Under the pieces are notes generated by a model, which did no database searches, was not told where the DNA came from, and saw only the letters and a list, made by a program, of their open reading frames with translations. From assembly GCF_900461105.1 (NCBI RefSeq), contig NZ_UFWZ01000001.1:3043109-3107108 (forward strand): a stretch of DNA of 64,000 nucleotides, in the 5' to 3' direction. The stretch's first letter is position 1; each line of letters starts with the position of its first letter. Source of the DNA: Clostridium putrefaciens (lineage in GTDB: Bacteria > Bacillota > Clostridia > Clostridiales > Clostridiaceae). Below, one piece after another: positions 1 through 9,145 of this stretch. A program made the translations under genes and the position numbers.

Positions 1-1
1 T

Positions 2-343
2 GCTCACTACGGCGGTAATTTAGTTGATGGAGCTAAAATGTTACAATTATTTGGGGATGTTGCAACCGAGCTTCTTATAGCTAACGATGGAGATGAAGGT
101 CTATTTAGATCTTATGATTCAGTAGACTTTTTAGCACCCGTTTATTCTGGAGATTATATTGAAGCTACTGGTGAAATAATTAACTGTGGAAATTCTTCAA
201 GGAAAATGACATTTGAAGCAAGAAAAGTTATAATACCAAGACCTGATATAAGCGCTTCTGCTGCTGATATATTAGAAGAACCAATAGTTGTATGTAAGGC
301 CACTGGAACTTGCATTGTTCCAAAGAAGAATCAAAGAAAGTAA
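2..343 (+). CDS. kal: 3-aminobutyryl-CoA ammonia lyase, 5'-truncated by the window edge
   Basis: The reading frame is already open at base 2 and runs to a TAA at 341-343, so the N terminus lies outside the window. The visible protein begins [14 protein letters not shown] and continues with a hot-dog-fold thioesterase-like body, as in the Kal family. Kal removes ammonia from L-3-aminobutyryl-CoA to give crotonyl-CoA, the last nitrogen-releasing step of lysine fermentation. The gene is followed 22 bases later by kce, and the remaining pathway genes follow in the same direction, which strongly supports the assignment. The internal ATG at 38 lies inside the conserved block and is not the real start. 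Confidence 0.9.
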   Translation, partial: AHYGGNLVDGAKMLQLFGDVATELLIANDGDEGLFRSYDSVDFLAPVYSGDYIEATGEIINCGNSSRKMTFEARKVIIPRPDISASAADILEEPIVVCKATGTCIVPKKNQRK

Positions 344-365
344 TAAGGAAAGGTGGTATATATAA

Positions 366-1193
366 TTGGATAAACTTATAATTACTGCCGCTATATGTGG
401 GGCTGAAGTTACAAAGGACCATAATTCTAGCTTACCTTATACAGTGGAGGAAATAGGAATAGAGGCTGAAAAGTCGTATAAAGCTGGAGCTAGTATAATT
501 CACCTTCACGTAAGAGAAGATGATGGTACTCCAACCCAGGATAAAGAAAGATTTAAAGCCTGTATTAAAGAAATTCAAAAAAGATGTCCTGATGTTATAA
601 TTCAGCCTTCTACTGGTGGAGCTGTTGGAATGAGTAATGAAGAAAGATTACAACCTGTAGACCTTAGTCCTGAAATGGCTACACTAGATTGTGGAACTTG
701 CAACTTTGGCGGTGATGAGGTATTTGTTAATACTGAAAATACAATCAAAGAGTTTGGTCAAAAAATGATAAAGCTTGGAGTTAAACCCGAAGTTGAAGTT
801 TTTGATAAAGGTATGATAGATATGGCTGTAAGACTTCAAAAAAAAGGATTTATAAAGTCTCCTATGCACTTTAACTTTGTTCTAGGGGTAAACGGAGGTA
901 TATCAGCTTCACCTAGAGACTTAGTCTTTATGGCTGGTAGTATTCCTTCCGAAAGCACATTTACAGTGTCTGGCATAGGTAGAAATGAATTTCCTATGGC
1001 AGCAATGGCTATTATAATGGGTGGTCATGTAAGAGTTGGATACGAGGACAACGTTTACTTATCAAAAGGTGTACTTGCAAAATCTAATGGAGAATTAGTT
1101 TCAAAAGTTGTAAGACTTGCAAATGAGCTTGGAAGAGAAATTGCAAATCCAAGTGAAACTAGAAAAATATTAGGCCTTAAGGAGCGTCGTTAA
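366..1193 (+). CDS. kce: 3-keto-5-aminohexanoate cleavage enzyme
   Basis: This 275-residue protein is full length for the Kce (DUF849) family. Kce condenses 3-keto-5-aminohexanoate with acetyl-CoA and cleaves it to acetoacetate and L-3-aminobutyryl-CoA. The HLHVRE motif puts His46 and His48 at the family's zinc-ligand positions, and a GYEDN motif near residue 230 supplies the expected Glu. The start is a TTG at 366, preceded by AGGAAAGGTGG at a normal distance; no in-frame ATG fits better. The gene lies between kal and atoD in the lysine operon. Confidence 0.95.
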   Translation: MDKLIITAAICGAEVTKDHNSSLPYTVEEIGIEAEKSYKAGASIIHLHVREDDGTPTQDKERFKACIKEIQKRCPDVIIQPSTGGAVGMSNEERLQPVDLSPEMATLDCGTCNFGGDEVFVNTENTIKEFGQKMIKLGVKPEVEVFDKGMIDMAVRLQKKGFIKSPMHFNFVLGVNGGISASPRDLVFMAGSIPSESTFTVSGIGRNEFPMAAMAIIMGGHVRVGYEDNVYLSKGVLAKSNGELVSKVVRLANELGREIANPSETRKILGLKERR

Positions 1194-1197
1194 TATT

Positions 1198-1851
1198 ATG
1201 AATAAGGTAGTTAAACTGGAAGATGTAAAACATTTATTTAAAGATGGTATGACAATAATGATAGGTGGATTCCTAGGCTGCGGATCTGCTGATGACATTA
1301 TAGACTATATTGTAGATTTAAATATAAAAGATTTAACTGTTATAACTAATGATACTTGTTACCCAGGAACTGGCGTTGGTAAGTTGCTTTTAAATGGACA
1401 AATTAAAAAGTTAATCGCTTCTTATATAGGCGGAAATAATGATACAGGAAGACTTATGAATGAGGGTAAACTTGAAGCAGAACTTGTTCCTCAAGGTACC
1501 CTAGCTGAAAAGATAAGAGCTGGCGGATCAGGACTTGGTGCTGTAATAACTGCAACAGGTGTTGGAACAACTGTAGAGGACGGTAAGGACAAGATTACTA
1601 TAGACGGTAAGGAATACCTTATAGAACTTCCTTTAAGGGCTGATATGTCAATATTAAAAGGTACCATAGTAGATGAATCTGGAAATATATTTTATAGAGG
1701 TACAACAAAAAACTTTAATCCAGTTATGGCTATGGCTTCAGATATTGTTATTGTAGAAGCAAGTAAAGTAGTTAAACTAGGCGACTTAGACGCTGAAAAC
1801 GTTCATACCCCTAGTGTACTTGTAGACTATGTTATAAAGGAGTTGGCGTAA
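1198..1851 (+). CDS. atoD: Acetoacetate CoA-transferase, subunit alpha
   Basis: This 217-residue protein is a family I CoA-transferase alpha subunit, with the glycine-rich GGFLGCGSADD segment near residue 22. With the next gene it forms a heteromeric transferase, in this pathway probably butyryl-CoA:acetoacetate CoA-transferase, which activates the acetoacetate released by Kce. It starts with ATG four bases after the kce stop. Its stop is immediately followed by the atoA ATG, so the two subunits are probably translationally coupled. The exact CoA donor cannot be read from the sequence. Confidence 0.92.
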   Translation: MNKVVKLEDVKHLFKDGMTIMIGGFLGCGSADDIIDYIVDLNIKDLTVITNDTCYPGTGVGKLLLNGQIKKLIASYIGGNNDTGRLMNEGKLEAELVPQGTLAEKIRAGGSGLGAVITATGVGTTVEDGKDKITIDGKEYLIELPLRADMSILKGTIVDESGNIFYRGTTKNFNPVMAMASDIVIVEASKVVKLGDLDAENVHTPSVLVDYVIKELA

Positions 1852-2520
1852 ATGATCCAAGATGCCTTAATAGCTAAACAAATTATTGCTAAAAGAGTAG
1901 CTAAAGAAATGAAAGATGGTCAGCTTGTAAATCTTGGTGTAGGACTACCTACTATGGTAGCTAATTATATTCCAGAGGATGTTCATGTTCTATTACAATC
2001 TGAAAATGGAATGATTGGAATGGGTGAATCTCCTGAAAGTGGTCTGGAAGATAAGGATATCGTAAATGCTGGAGGCCAATGTGTAACCATCCTTCCAAAG
2101 GGTTGTTTTTTCGATAGTTCATTTTCATTTGCATTGATAAGAGGTGGACATGTTGATGTTACAGTTCTTGGAGCATTAGAAGTGGATGAAAAAGGAAACC
2201 TGGCTAACTGGATAATACCAGGTAAAAAGGTTCCTGGAATGGGTGGTGCTATGGATCTTGTCACTGGAGCTAAAAAGGTTATAGTAGCTATGCAACATAC
2301 TGGAAAAGGTAATCCTAAAATACTTAAAGAATGTAGATTACCTCTAACTGCAAAGTCTGTAGTTAACATGATAGTTACAGAATTTTGTGTTCTAGAGGTA
2401 ACTGAAGACGGTTTAATTCTTACAGAAATACAAAAGGATACAACCTTAGATGAGATAAGATCTTTTACAGAAGCTGACTTTACTGTGTCTAAAGACTTAA
2501 AGATAATGGATGAAAATTAA
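1852..2520 (+). CDS. atoA: Acetoacetate CoA-transferase, subunit beta
   Basis: This 222-residue beta subunit carries the family SENG motif in [12 protein letters not shown] near residue 50; its Glu forms the glutamyl-CoA thioester intermediate. It pairs with the alpha subunit directly upstream (no intergenic base). The enzyme links lysine breakdown to butyrate formation by exchanging CoA between butyryl-CoA and acetoacetate. That substrate assignment is inferred from the operon. Confidence 0.92.
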   Translation: MIQDALIAKQIIAKRVAKEMKDGQLVNLGVGLPTMVANYIPEDVHVLLQSENGMIGMGESPESGLEDKDIVNAGGQCVTILPKGCFFDSSFSFALIRGGHVDVTVLGALEVDEKGNLANWIIPGKKVPGMGGAMDLVTGAKKVIVAMQHTGKGNPKILKECRLPLTAKSVVNMIVTEFCVLEVTEDGLILTEIQKDTTLDEIRSFTEADFTVSKDLKIMDEN

Positions 2521-2546
2521 ATATATTATTTTGGAGGTATCATATA

Positions 2547-3581
2547 ATGAATAAGGGTTGTAAATATGGAACACATAGGGTTATAGAACCTAAAGGGGTT
2601 CTAACTCAAGCTGCACAAAAGATTGACAATGATATGAAAATATACTCAAATGAAATTCTAGTAGATGTTCAGTCTTTAAATATAGATTCTGCAAGTTTCA
2701 CTCAAATTGAGAAAGAAGCTAATAATGACATAGAGAAAATAAAAGCTAAAATAATAGAAATTGTTAATCAAAGAGGTAAGATGCAAAACCCCGTTACAGG
2801 TTCTGGTGGAATGTTTATTGGTACTGTATCTGAAATTGGAGAAGATTTAAAAGACATAGATATAAAAGTCGGGGATAAAATTGCTTCTCTTGTATCCCTA
2901 TCTTTAACACCTTTAAAAATTGAAGAAATAATAGCAGTTCATAAAGACATAGATAGAGTAGATATAAAAGGTCAAGCTATACTGTTTGAAAGTGGTCTTT
3001 ATGCTAAGCTTCCGGAAGACTTGCCTGAAAACTTAGCATTAGCTGCTTTAGATGTCGCAGGAGCACCAGCTCAAATTGCAAAACTTGTAAAGCCAGGTCA
3101 AAGCATTTTAATTGTTGGAGCTGCTGGAAAGTCAGGTATGCTATGCTGTTATGAAGCAATGAAAAGAGTTGGACCAACAGGTAGGGTAATAGCTATGGAT
3201 AGAGAAGGTTCAGAGGTTGAGAACCTATTAAAGTGGGGACTTTGTCATAACGTAATTGCTACAGATGCAACAAAACCTATAGAAGTTCTAAATAAAACCT
3301 TAGAAGCTAATAATGGTAAAGAGGTAGATATCTCAGTTAATTGCGTAAACGTAGCAAATACTGAAATGTCATGTATATTACCCGTTAGAGATGAGGGTAT
3401 TGTGTATTTCTTCTCCATGGCTACAAGCTTTACAAAAGCAGCTTTAGGAGCTGAAGGTGCTGGTAAAGATATTACTATGATAGTTGGAAATGGTTATACA
3501 AAAGGTCATGCTGAAATAACTCTATCTGAGCTTAGAGAAAGTAAAATCTTAAGAGAAATATTTACTAAGTTGTATGTCTAA
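2547..3581 (+). CDS. kdd: L-erythro-3,5-diaminohexanoate dehydrogenase
   Basis: This 344-residue oxidoreductase has the usual Kdd length and opening (MNKGCKYGTHRVIEPKGVL). Kdd oxidatively deaminates 3,5-diaminohexanoate with NAD(P) to 3-keto-5-aminohexanoate, the Kce substrate. A Rossmann-type dinucleotide segment (ILIVGAAGKSGML) lies near residue 190. The ATG at 2547 follows a GGAGGT site. A gap of about 110 bases separates this gene from kamA, with no riboswitch that I recognise. Confidence 0.92.
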   Translation: MNKGCKYGTHRVIEPKGVLTQAAQKIDNDMKIYSNEILVDVQSLNIDSASFTQIEKEANNDIEKIKAKIIEIVNQRGKMQNPVTGSGGMFIGTVSEIGEDLKDIDIKVGDKIASLVSLSLTPLKIEEIIAVHKDIDRVDIKGQAILFESGLYAKLPEDLPENLALAALDVAGAPAQIAKLVKPGQSILIVGAAGKSGMLCCYEAMKRVGPTGRVIAMDREGSEVENLLKWGLCHNVIATDATKPIEVLNKTLEANNGKEVDISVNCVNVANTEMSCILPVRDEGIVYFFSMATSFTKAALGAEGAGKDITMIVGNGYTKGHAEITLSELRESKILREIFTKLYV

Positions 3582-3694
3582 AATGTGACAGTATGTTGCC
3601 ACCTCTAAAGGGTAACGGTTAAGCATAAAGCATTATTTGTATTAAATAAAATTTTTTATAAAAATCTTAAAATAACACTAGGAGGTTTTTAAAA

Positions 3695-4948
3695 GTGAAG
3701 GTAAATAGACGCTTTGAATTATTTAAGGATATCCCTGATGAATTATGGAATGACTGGAAGTGGCAACTTAAAAACAGAATAGAGACCTTAGAAGAGCTAA
3801 AGAAATACATACCACTTACACCTGAAGAAGAAGAAGGGGTGAAAAAGTGTCTAGGTTCATTAAGAATGGCTATAACCCCTTATTACCTAAGCCTTATAGA
3901 TCCTAATGATCCTAATGATCCAATAAGAAAACAAGCTATACCCACTGGAGCTGAAGTTCATAGATCTGATGCAGATTTATTAGATCCACTAAGCGAGGAT
4001 GAAGACTCTCCAGTACCTGGGCTTACTCATAGATACCCTGATCGTGTACTTCTTCTTATTACTGACCAATGCTCTATGTATTGCAGACACTGCACAAGAA
4101 GAAGATTTGCAGGTCAAAATGATAAGTCATTACCTATGGATCAAATAGATAAGGCTATAGACTATATTAGAGATACTCCAAAGGTACGTGATGTTCTATT
4201 ATCTGGTGGAGATGCGCTTTTAATATCAGATGAAAACCTTGAATATATAATAAAAAGGTTAAGAGAAATTCCTCATGTAGAAATTATAAGAATAGGATCA
4301 AGAATCCCTGTAGTTCTACCTCAAAGAATTACAGATGATCTTGTTAATATGCTAAAAAAATATCATCCTATTTGGTTAAATACTCACTTTAATCATTCAA
4401 ATGAAATTACAGAGGAGTCTACAGCCGCTTGTGCTAAGATGGCAAATGTCGGAATACCTTTAGGTAATCAATCTGTTCTACTTAGAGGTGTAAATGACTG
4501 TGTACATGTTATGAAACAATTGGTTCAAGACCTAGTTAAAATAAGAGTTAGGCCATACTATATATATCAATGTGATCTATCTATGGGACTTGAGCATTTT
4601 AGAACACCTGTATCAAAAGGAATTGAAATTATAGAAGGATTAAGAGGTCATACCTCTGGATATTGCGTACCAACCTTCGTTGTAGATGCACCAGGGGGTG
4701 GTGGAAAGACACCTGTAATGCCTAATTATGTAATATCTCAATCACCAAACAAGGTTATATTAAGAAATTTTGAAGGTGTTATAACTACTTATACTGAACC
4801 TGAAAGTTACATTGATACTTGTAAATGTGATGTATGTAAAAATGAAAAAGCTAGTGAAAACCTAATAGGTATAGCAGGTCTAGTTCAAGGAAATGGTATT
4901 TCCTTAGAACCCGAAGGACTGCAAAGAAAGAAAAGGAATCATAGATAA
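3695..4948 (+). CDS. kamA: L-lysine 2,3-aminomutase
   Basis: This 417-residue radical SAM/PLP enzyme converts L-lysine to L-beta-lysine, the first step of the pathway. The CSMYCRHC motif gives the [4Fe-4S] ligands Cys126, Cys130 and Cys133. A GGGGKTPV motif near residue 337 carries the PLP lysine, and a C-terminal cysteine set (TCKCDVC) matches the zinc site of the clostridial enzyme. Translation starts at a GTG at 3695, preceded by a perfect AGGAGG at 3680-3685. A stable hairpin lies between this gene and kamB. Confidence 0.97.
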   Translation: MKVNRRFELFKDIPDELWNDWKWQLKNRIETLEELKKYIPLTPEEEEGVKKCLGSLRMAITPYYLSLIDPNDPNDPIRKQAIPTGAEVHRSDADLLDPLSEDEDSPVPGLTHRYPDRVLLLITDQCSMYCRHCTRRRFAGQNDKSLPMDQIDKAIDYIRDTPKVRDVLLSGGDALLISDENLEYIIKRLREIPHVEIIRIGSRIPVVLPQRITDDLVNMLKKYHPIWLNTHFNHSNEITEESTAACAKMANVGIPLGNQSVLLRGVNDCVHVMKQLVQDLVKIRVRPYYIYQCDLSMGLEHFRTPVSKGIEIIEGLRGHTSGYCVPTFVVDAPGGGGKTPVMPNYVISQSPNKVILRNFEGVITTYTEPESYIDTCKCDVCKNEKASENLIGIAGLVQGNGISLEPEGLQRKKRNHR

Positions 4949-4965
4949 ACTATATAATAAATAAT

Positions 4966-5000
4966 GTTCTTTGCTTTAGTTTTAAACTAAGGCAAAGAAC
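4966..5000 (+). other. Intercistronic hairpin between kamA and kamB
   Basis: GTTCTTTGC with its TTTAGTTT extension pairs with AAACTAA and GCAAAGAAC to form a long, nearly perfect stem. No oligo-T run follows (the next bases are ACCCTTTATC), so it is not a classical terminator. It could stabilise the upstream mRNA, act as a processing site or terminate partially. This would make kamA more abundant than the B12-enzyme genes downstream; that role is inferred. Confidence 0.6.
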
Positions 5001-5031
5001 ACCCTTTATCATGAGTTTAGGAAGTGTTTAA

Positions 5032-6072
5032 ATGGATGATAAACGAACTACTATAATGAGCCTTATAGAAGACTTTAAAACCCTATCTATAATAGGCATG
5101 GATAAGAATGTAGGTAAGACCACAGTGCTTAACTATATTATTCAAAACTCCATGGGACTTATAATTCCCCTTGGAATTACTTCTATAGGCCGTGATGGAG
5201 AAGGTTCAGATGTTGTAACCCTTACGAAAAAGCCTAAGATATATGTTAGAAGAGGCAGTTACATAGCTACTGTAAGACAATGTCTAGATAATAGTGACAT
5301 TACTAAAGAAATAATTAATACCACAGGAATTCAAACTCCAATGGGTGAAGTAATAATAGTTAAATCATTAAGCGATGGATATGTAGATCTTGGTGGACCT
5401 TCTGTAAATTCACAGATGTCCATGATTTGTAATGACCTTTTAACCCTAGGTTGTGAAAAGGTATTAGTAGATGGCGCACTAGGTAGAAGGACCTTTGCCT
5501 CACCAAGTATAACAGAAGCTACCATTTTATCTACAGGAGCCTCTTTATCAAAAAATATGTATAGTGTTATAGAAAAAACTGCACATACAATAAGATTATT
5601 ATCTATACCCGAAGAAGAAGATTCCTATATAATAGCCTTATGTAATAACACCTTAGAAACACAGAGAATAAGCATAATTTATAAGAATAAAAGCATAAAA
5701 CATCTTAATACTATAACCTCTTTAGATTCAGGAAAAGATATAGTTTATAATCTTAATGAAAATGTATCCCATATTTTTATTAAAGGTATATTATCAAATA
5801 AGCTTTTACTCGATATAATTAAATCTACAGATATTTATAAAAAGGTAGTTTTTTTAGTTGAAGATGGTACAAAACTGTTTTTATCAGAAGAAGTTTATAA
5901 AAAGTTTACAGTTACTGGTGGTGAAATAAGGTGTTTGATTCCAATAAATATTCTATTTGTAACCTGTAATCCTAAATCTCCTTACGGCTATGAATTTAAC
6001 AAAGACCTATTTTTAAATAAGCTAAGAGAAACTATCGACTTACCAATATTTGATGTGGAGTATAATGCTTAA
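5032..6072 (+). CDS. kamB: Lysine 5,6-aminomutase reactivase subunit, P-loop protein (KamB-like)
   Basis: This 346-residue protein has a P-loop, GMDKNVGKT, at residues 22-30. It occupies the kamA-kamB-kamC-kamD-kamE position seen in clostridial and fusobacterial lysine clusters. KamB and KamC are reported to reactivate cobalamin-inactivated lysine 5,6-aminomutase using ATP. The rest of the protein has no motif I can name. The ATG at 5032 follows GGAAGTG. The next gene starts 24 bases downstream. The function rests on gene order plus the nucleotide-binding motif. Confidence 0.75.
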   Translation: MDDKRTTIMSLIEDFKTLSIIGMDKNVGKTTVLNYIIQNSMGLIIPLGITSIGRDGEGSDVVTLTKKPKIYVRRGSYIATVRQCLDNSDITKEIINTTGIQTPMGEVIIVKSLSDGYVDLGGPSVNSQMSMICNDLLTLGCEKVLVDGALGRRTFASPSITEATILSTGASLSKNMYSVIEKTAHTIRLLSIPEEEDSYIIALCNNTLETQRISIIYKNKSIKHLNTITSLDSGKDIVYNLNENVSHIFIKGILSNKLLLDIIKSTDIYKKVVFLVEDGTKLFLSEEVYKKFTVTGGEIRCLIPINILFVTCNPKSPYGYEFNKDLFLNKLRETIDLPIFDVEYNA

Positions 6073-6096
6073 ATAAACTTAAAGAAGGTGAATGTA

Positions 6097-7596
6097 ATGA
6101 TTTTTTTAGACAAGAAGCAAAGGCAGCAGGTAGGATACACCTTCGTAATTGACAAGCTTGATGCTATTACACCCTTTGGTGAGGATCTAAAAAAGAATAT
6201 AACTCCTTTTAAACAACAAGATAAAGAATTACTAATAGCAGAACTAAATAACATTGAAAAAATAACTACTAGTTATATGACAAAAAGAAATACTTATAGG
6301 TCAATAGAAAGACTCTTATCCAAGGTAAAAGATATCAGAAACTCAATTGTAAGATGTTCAAATCTTAATACCTTAGATGATGTCGAGCTTTTTGAAATTA
6401 AAAGTTTTTGTATGATATCTGAAGAATTGTATAACATTTATAAAGATTTTAATGACTCAATTAATATAACTGGAATAGACTTTTATGATTTAAGCGCTAT
6501 CTTAAATCTACTAGACCCTGACAATAAAAAGTTACCCACATTTCAAATATATGATAGTTATTCTAAAAAATTAAAAGACATCCGAATGAATAAGAAAAAA
6601 TTAGAAGATGAAATATTCTATTCTGATGATGAAGAAAATATTATTATGCTTAAAGAAAAAAGACTAAAATATGTTATTGAAGAGGATGCTGAAGAGCTAA
6701 TTATAAGAATAAATTTAACTAAAAATATACACACATATGTTGATACTATAAAAAGCAATATTTATTCTATGGGTAAGTTAGACTTTCTAATTGCAAAAGG
6801 AAAATTAGCTTTAAATTATAATGCTACAAAACCTGAGATATCAGATGATATGAAAGTTACCTTCACTAATTCCTTTAACCCAGAAGTTAAACACATATTA
6901 GAATCTAAAAATACTCCCTTTACTCCAATAAACATCTCCCTTAATTCTGGAGTTGCTGTAATTACAGGTGCTAATATGGGTGGAAAAAGTGTAACACTTA
7001 AAACTATGGTCCTTAATTTACTTTTAGGACAACTAGGTTTCTTTGTTTTTGCAGATTATGCAAAGTTCCCTATATTAGACTTTATATACTTTATATCTGA
7101 CGATCTTCAATCAGTATCACAGGGACTAAGTACCTTTGGTGCTGAAATAATAGAGCTTAAAAATGTAATAGAACATACTAAGATTAAAAAGGGATTTATA
7201 GCTTTAGATGAATTTGCAAGAGGCACTAACCCTAAAGAAGGATCATTTTTAGTTAGATCCTTATGTGAATATTTAAATACAACAACCTCTATTAGCGTAG
7301 TATCTACCCACTACGACAACATAGTTACAAATGACATGATTCACTACCAAGTAATGGGTCTCAAAGATGTATGTTTTGATGATTTAAAAAGAAAAATTGA
7401 TCTTAATAAAACTAATTCTATTGAAATAATTCAAGAACATATGGATTACAGCCTAGAAAAGGTATCTAATACTAATAAAGTACCTAAGGATGCATTAAAC
7501 ATATCCATACTTTTAGGCCTTCAACCAGAAATTGTAGAAATAGCGCAAAAATATTATTATAAAAATTTAAATAATGAGGAGGAATATTATGAATAG
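6097..7596 (+). CDS. kamC: Lysine 5,6-aminomutase reactivase subunit, MutS-like ATPase (KamC-like)
   Basis: This protein of about 499 residues ends in a MutS-type ATPase domain. Walker A is GANMGGKS at residues 291-298, followed by a MutS-like FADYAKFP segment and a Walker B region (FIALDEFARGT). The N-terminal half is helical and charged, with no DNA-mismatch-binding domain visible, so a mismatch-repair role is unlikely. The ATG at 6097 is preferred over the in-frame GTG at 6088 because GAAGGTG then sits at a normal distance. The 3' end overlaps kamD by eight bases. The reactivase role is inferred from family and context. Confidence 0.78.
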   Translation: MIFLDKKQRQQVGYTFVIDKLDAITPFGEDLKKNITPFKQQDKELLIAELNNIEKITTSYMTKRNTYRSIERLLSKVKDIRNSIVRCSNLNTLDDVELFEIKSFCMISEELYNIYKDFNDSINITGIDFYDLSAILNLLDPDNKKLPTFQIYDSYSKKLKDIRMNKKKLEDEIFYSDDEENIIMLKEKRLKYVIEEDAEELIIRINLTKNIHTYVDTIKSNIYSMGKLDFLIAKGKLALNYNATKPEISDDMKVTFTNSFNPEVKHILESKNTPFTPINISLNSGVAVITGANMGGKSVTLKTMVLNLLLGQLGFFVFADYAKFPILDFIYFISDDLQSVSQGLSTFGAEIIELKNVIEHTKIKKGFIALDEFARGTNPKEGSFLVRSLCEYLNTTTSISVVSTHYDNIVTNDMIHYQVMGLKDVCFDDLKRKIDLNKTNSIEIIQEHMDYSLEKVSNTNKVPKDALNISILLGLQPEIVEIAQKYYYKNLNNEEEYYE

Positions 7597-9145
7597 TAAA
7601 TTAAACTTAAACTTTGAAACAGTATCTAAGGCTAGGTCACACGCTAAAAATATAGCTTTAGATACACAAGAATTTATAGACTTACATACAACAGTAACTG
7701 TAGAAAGAACAGTCTGTAGACTTCTTGGTATAGATGGCATCGATAGCGTTGGTGTTCCTTTACCAAATGTAGTTGTAGATAATATAGTAAAGAACGATGC
7801 TCTTTCTTTGGGTGCTGCTTATTTTATCGGTAATGCTATGTTAAATACAGGTCTTTCACCTCAAGAAATAGCTGAGAAAGTAGCTAACGGACAGTTAGAT
7901 CTAGGAACCTTAGAGTCTAAAGATCTATTTGAAATAAAGGCTACTATAATGCCTATAGCAAAAATGTATGTAGAAAAGATTAAAGCAAATAGAAATAAAA
8001 GAGAAGAGGTTCTTTCAAGGCTTGGAGATAAGAAAGGTCCATATTTATATGTAATAGTTGCTACTGGAAACATCAAAGAAGATATAACTCAAGCAGTTGC
8101 AGCTGTAAAGCAAGGTGCTGATATAATAGCTGTAATAAGAACAACAGGACAAAGCCTTTTAGATTATGTGCCTTACGGAGAAACTACTGAGGGATTCGGA
8201 GGTACCTTTGCAACGCAAGAAAACTTTAGACAAATGAGAGAAGCACTTGATGTAATCGGTGATGAAGTTGGTAGATACATAAGACTTTGTAATTATTGTT
8301 CTGGATTATGTATGCCTGAAATTGCAGCTATGGGAGCCTTAGAGAGACTAGATGTAATGTTAAATGACGCTCTTTATGGAATATTATTTAGAGATATAAA
8401 CATGAAAAGGACCCTTGTAGACCAATACTTTTCACGTGTTATTAACGGCTTTGCAGGTGTAATAATAAATACTGGTGAAGATAATTATCTAACTACTTCA
8501 GATGCCTTTGAAGAAGCTCATACTGTACTTGCTTCTCAATTTATTAATGAGCAATTTGCATTAGTTGCTGGACTTCCTGAAGAACAGATGGGCTTGGGTC
8601 ATGCTTTTGAAATGAATCCTGATCTTAAAAATGCCTTTTTATATGAACTAGCTCAAGCTCAAATGGCTAGAGAAATATTCCCAAGGGCACCGCTTAAATA
8701 CATGCCTCCTACAAAGTTTATGACAGGAGACATATTTAAAGGTACTGTACAAAATGCACTTTTTAATATGGTAAGCGTATTAACTAATCAAAAAATCCAC
8801 CTTTTAGGAATGCTTACAGAGGCCATACATACACCACTTATGTCTGACAGAGCCCTTTCAATAGACAACGCTCGCTATATATTTAATAGTATGGAAGACC
8901 TAGGTGATGAACTTGAATTTAAAAATGGCGGTAAAATGGAAGAACGAGCTAATGAAGTATTAAGTAAATCTTCTGAGCTACTATCTGAAATTGAAGGTGA
9001 AGGTTTGTTTAAAACTCTAGAAAAGGGTATGTTTGCAGGAATAAAAAGGCCAATAAATGGTGGAAAAGGTCTTGCTGGCGTATCAGAAAAATCAAAAGAA
9101 TACTTTAACCCATTCATAGACTTGATGTTAGGGGGGAATAGATAA
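7589..9145 (+). CDS. kamD: Beta-lysine 5,6-aminomutase, alpha subunit
   Basis: This subunit of about 518 residues forms the TIM-barrel partner that holds substrate and PLP in the adenosylcobalamin-dependent lysine 5,6-aminomutase. The enzyme moves the terminal amino group of beta-lysine from C6 to C5. The ATG at 7589 is chosen because AGGAGG at 7577-7582 lies just upstream; the ATG at 7574 would place the ribosome binding site inside the gene. It overlaps kamC at its start, and its stop overlaps the kamE ATG, which fits coupled synthesis of a 1:1 complex. Confidence 0.95.
   Translation: MNSKLNLNFETVSKARSHAKNIALDTQEFIDLHTTVTVERTVCRLLGIDGIDSVGVPLPNVVVDNIVKNDALSLGAAYFIGNAMLNTGLSPQEIAEKVANGQLDLGTLESKDLFEIKATIMPIAKMYVEKIKANRNKREEVLSRLGDKKGPYLYVIVATGNIKEDITQAVAAVKQGADIIAVIRTTGQSLLDYVPYGETTEGFGGTFATQENFRQMREALDVIGDEVGRYIRLCNYCSGLCMPEIAAMGALERLDVMLNDALYGILFRDINMKRTLVDQYFSRVINGFAGVIINTGEDNYLTTSDAFEEAHTVLASQFINEQFALVAGLPEEQMGLGHAFEMNPDLKNAFLYELAQAQMAREIFPRAPLKYMPPTKFMTGDIFKGTVQNALFNMVSVLTNQKIHLLGMLTEAIHTPLMSDRALSIDNARYIFNSMEDLGDELEFKNGGKMEERANEVLSKSSELLSEIEGEGLFKTLEKGMFAGIKRPINGGKGLAGVSEKSKEYFNPFIDLMLGGNR

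Noticed and set aside
3582..3694. Lysine or cobalamin riboswitch between kdd and kamA
   Set aside because: The gap is only about 110 bases and shows neither the lysine-box core nor the B12-box sequence, and there is no terminator.
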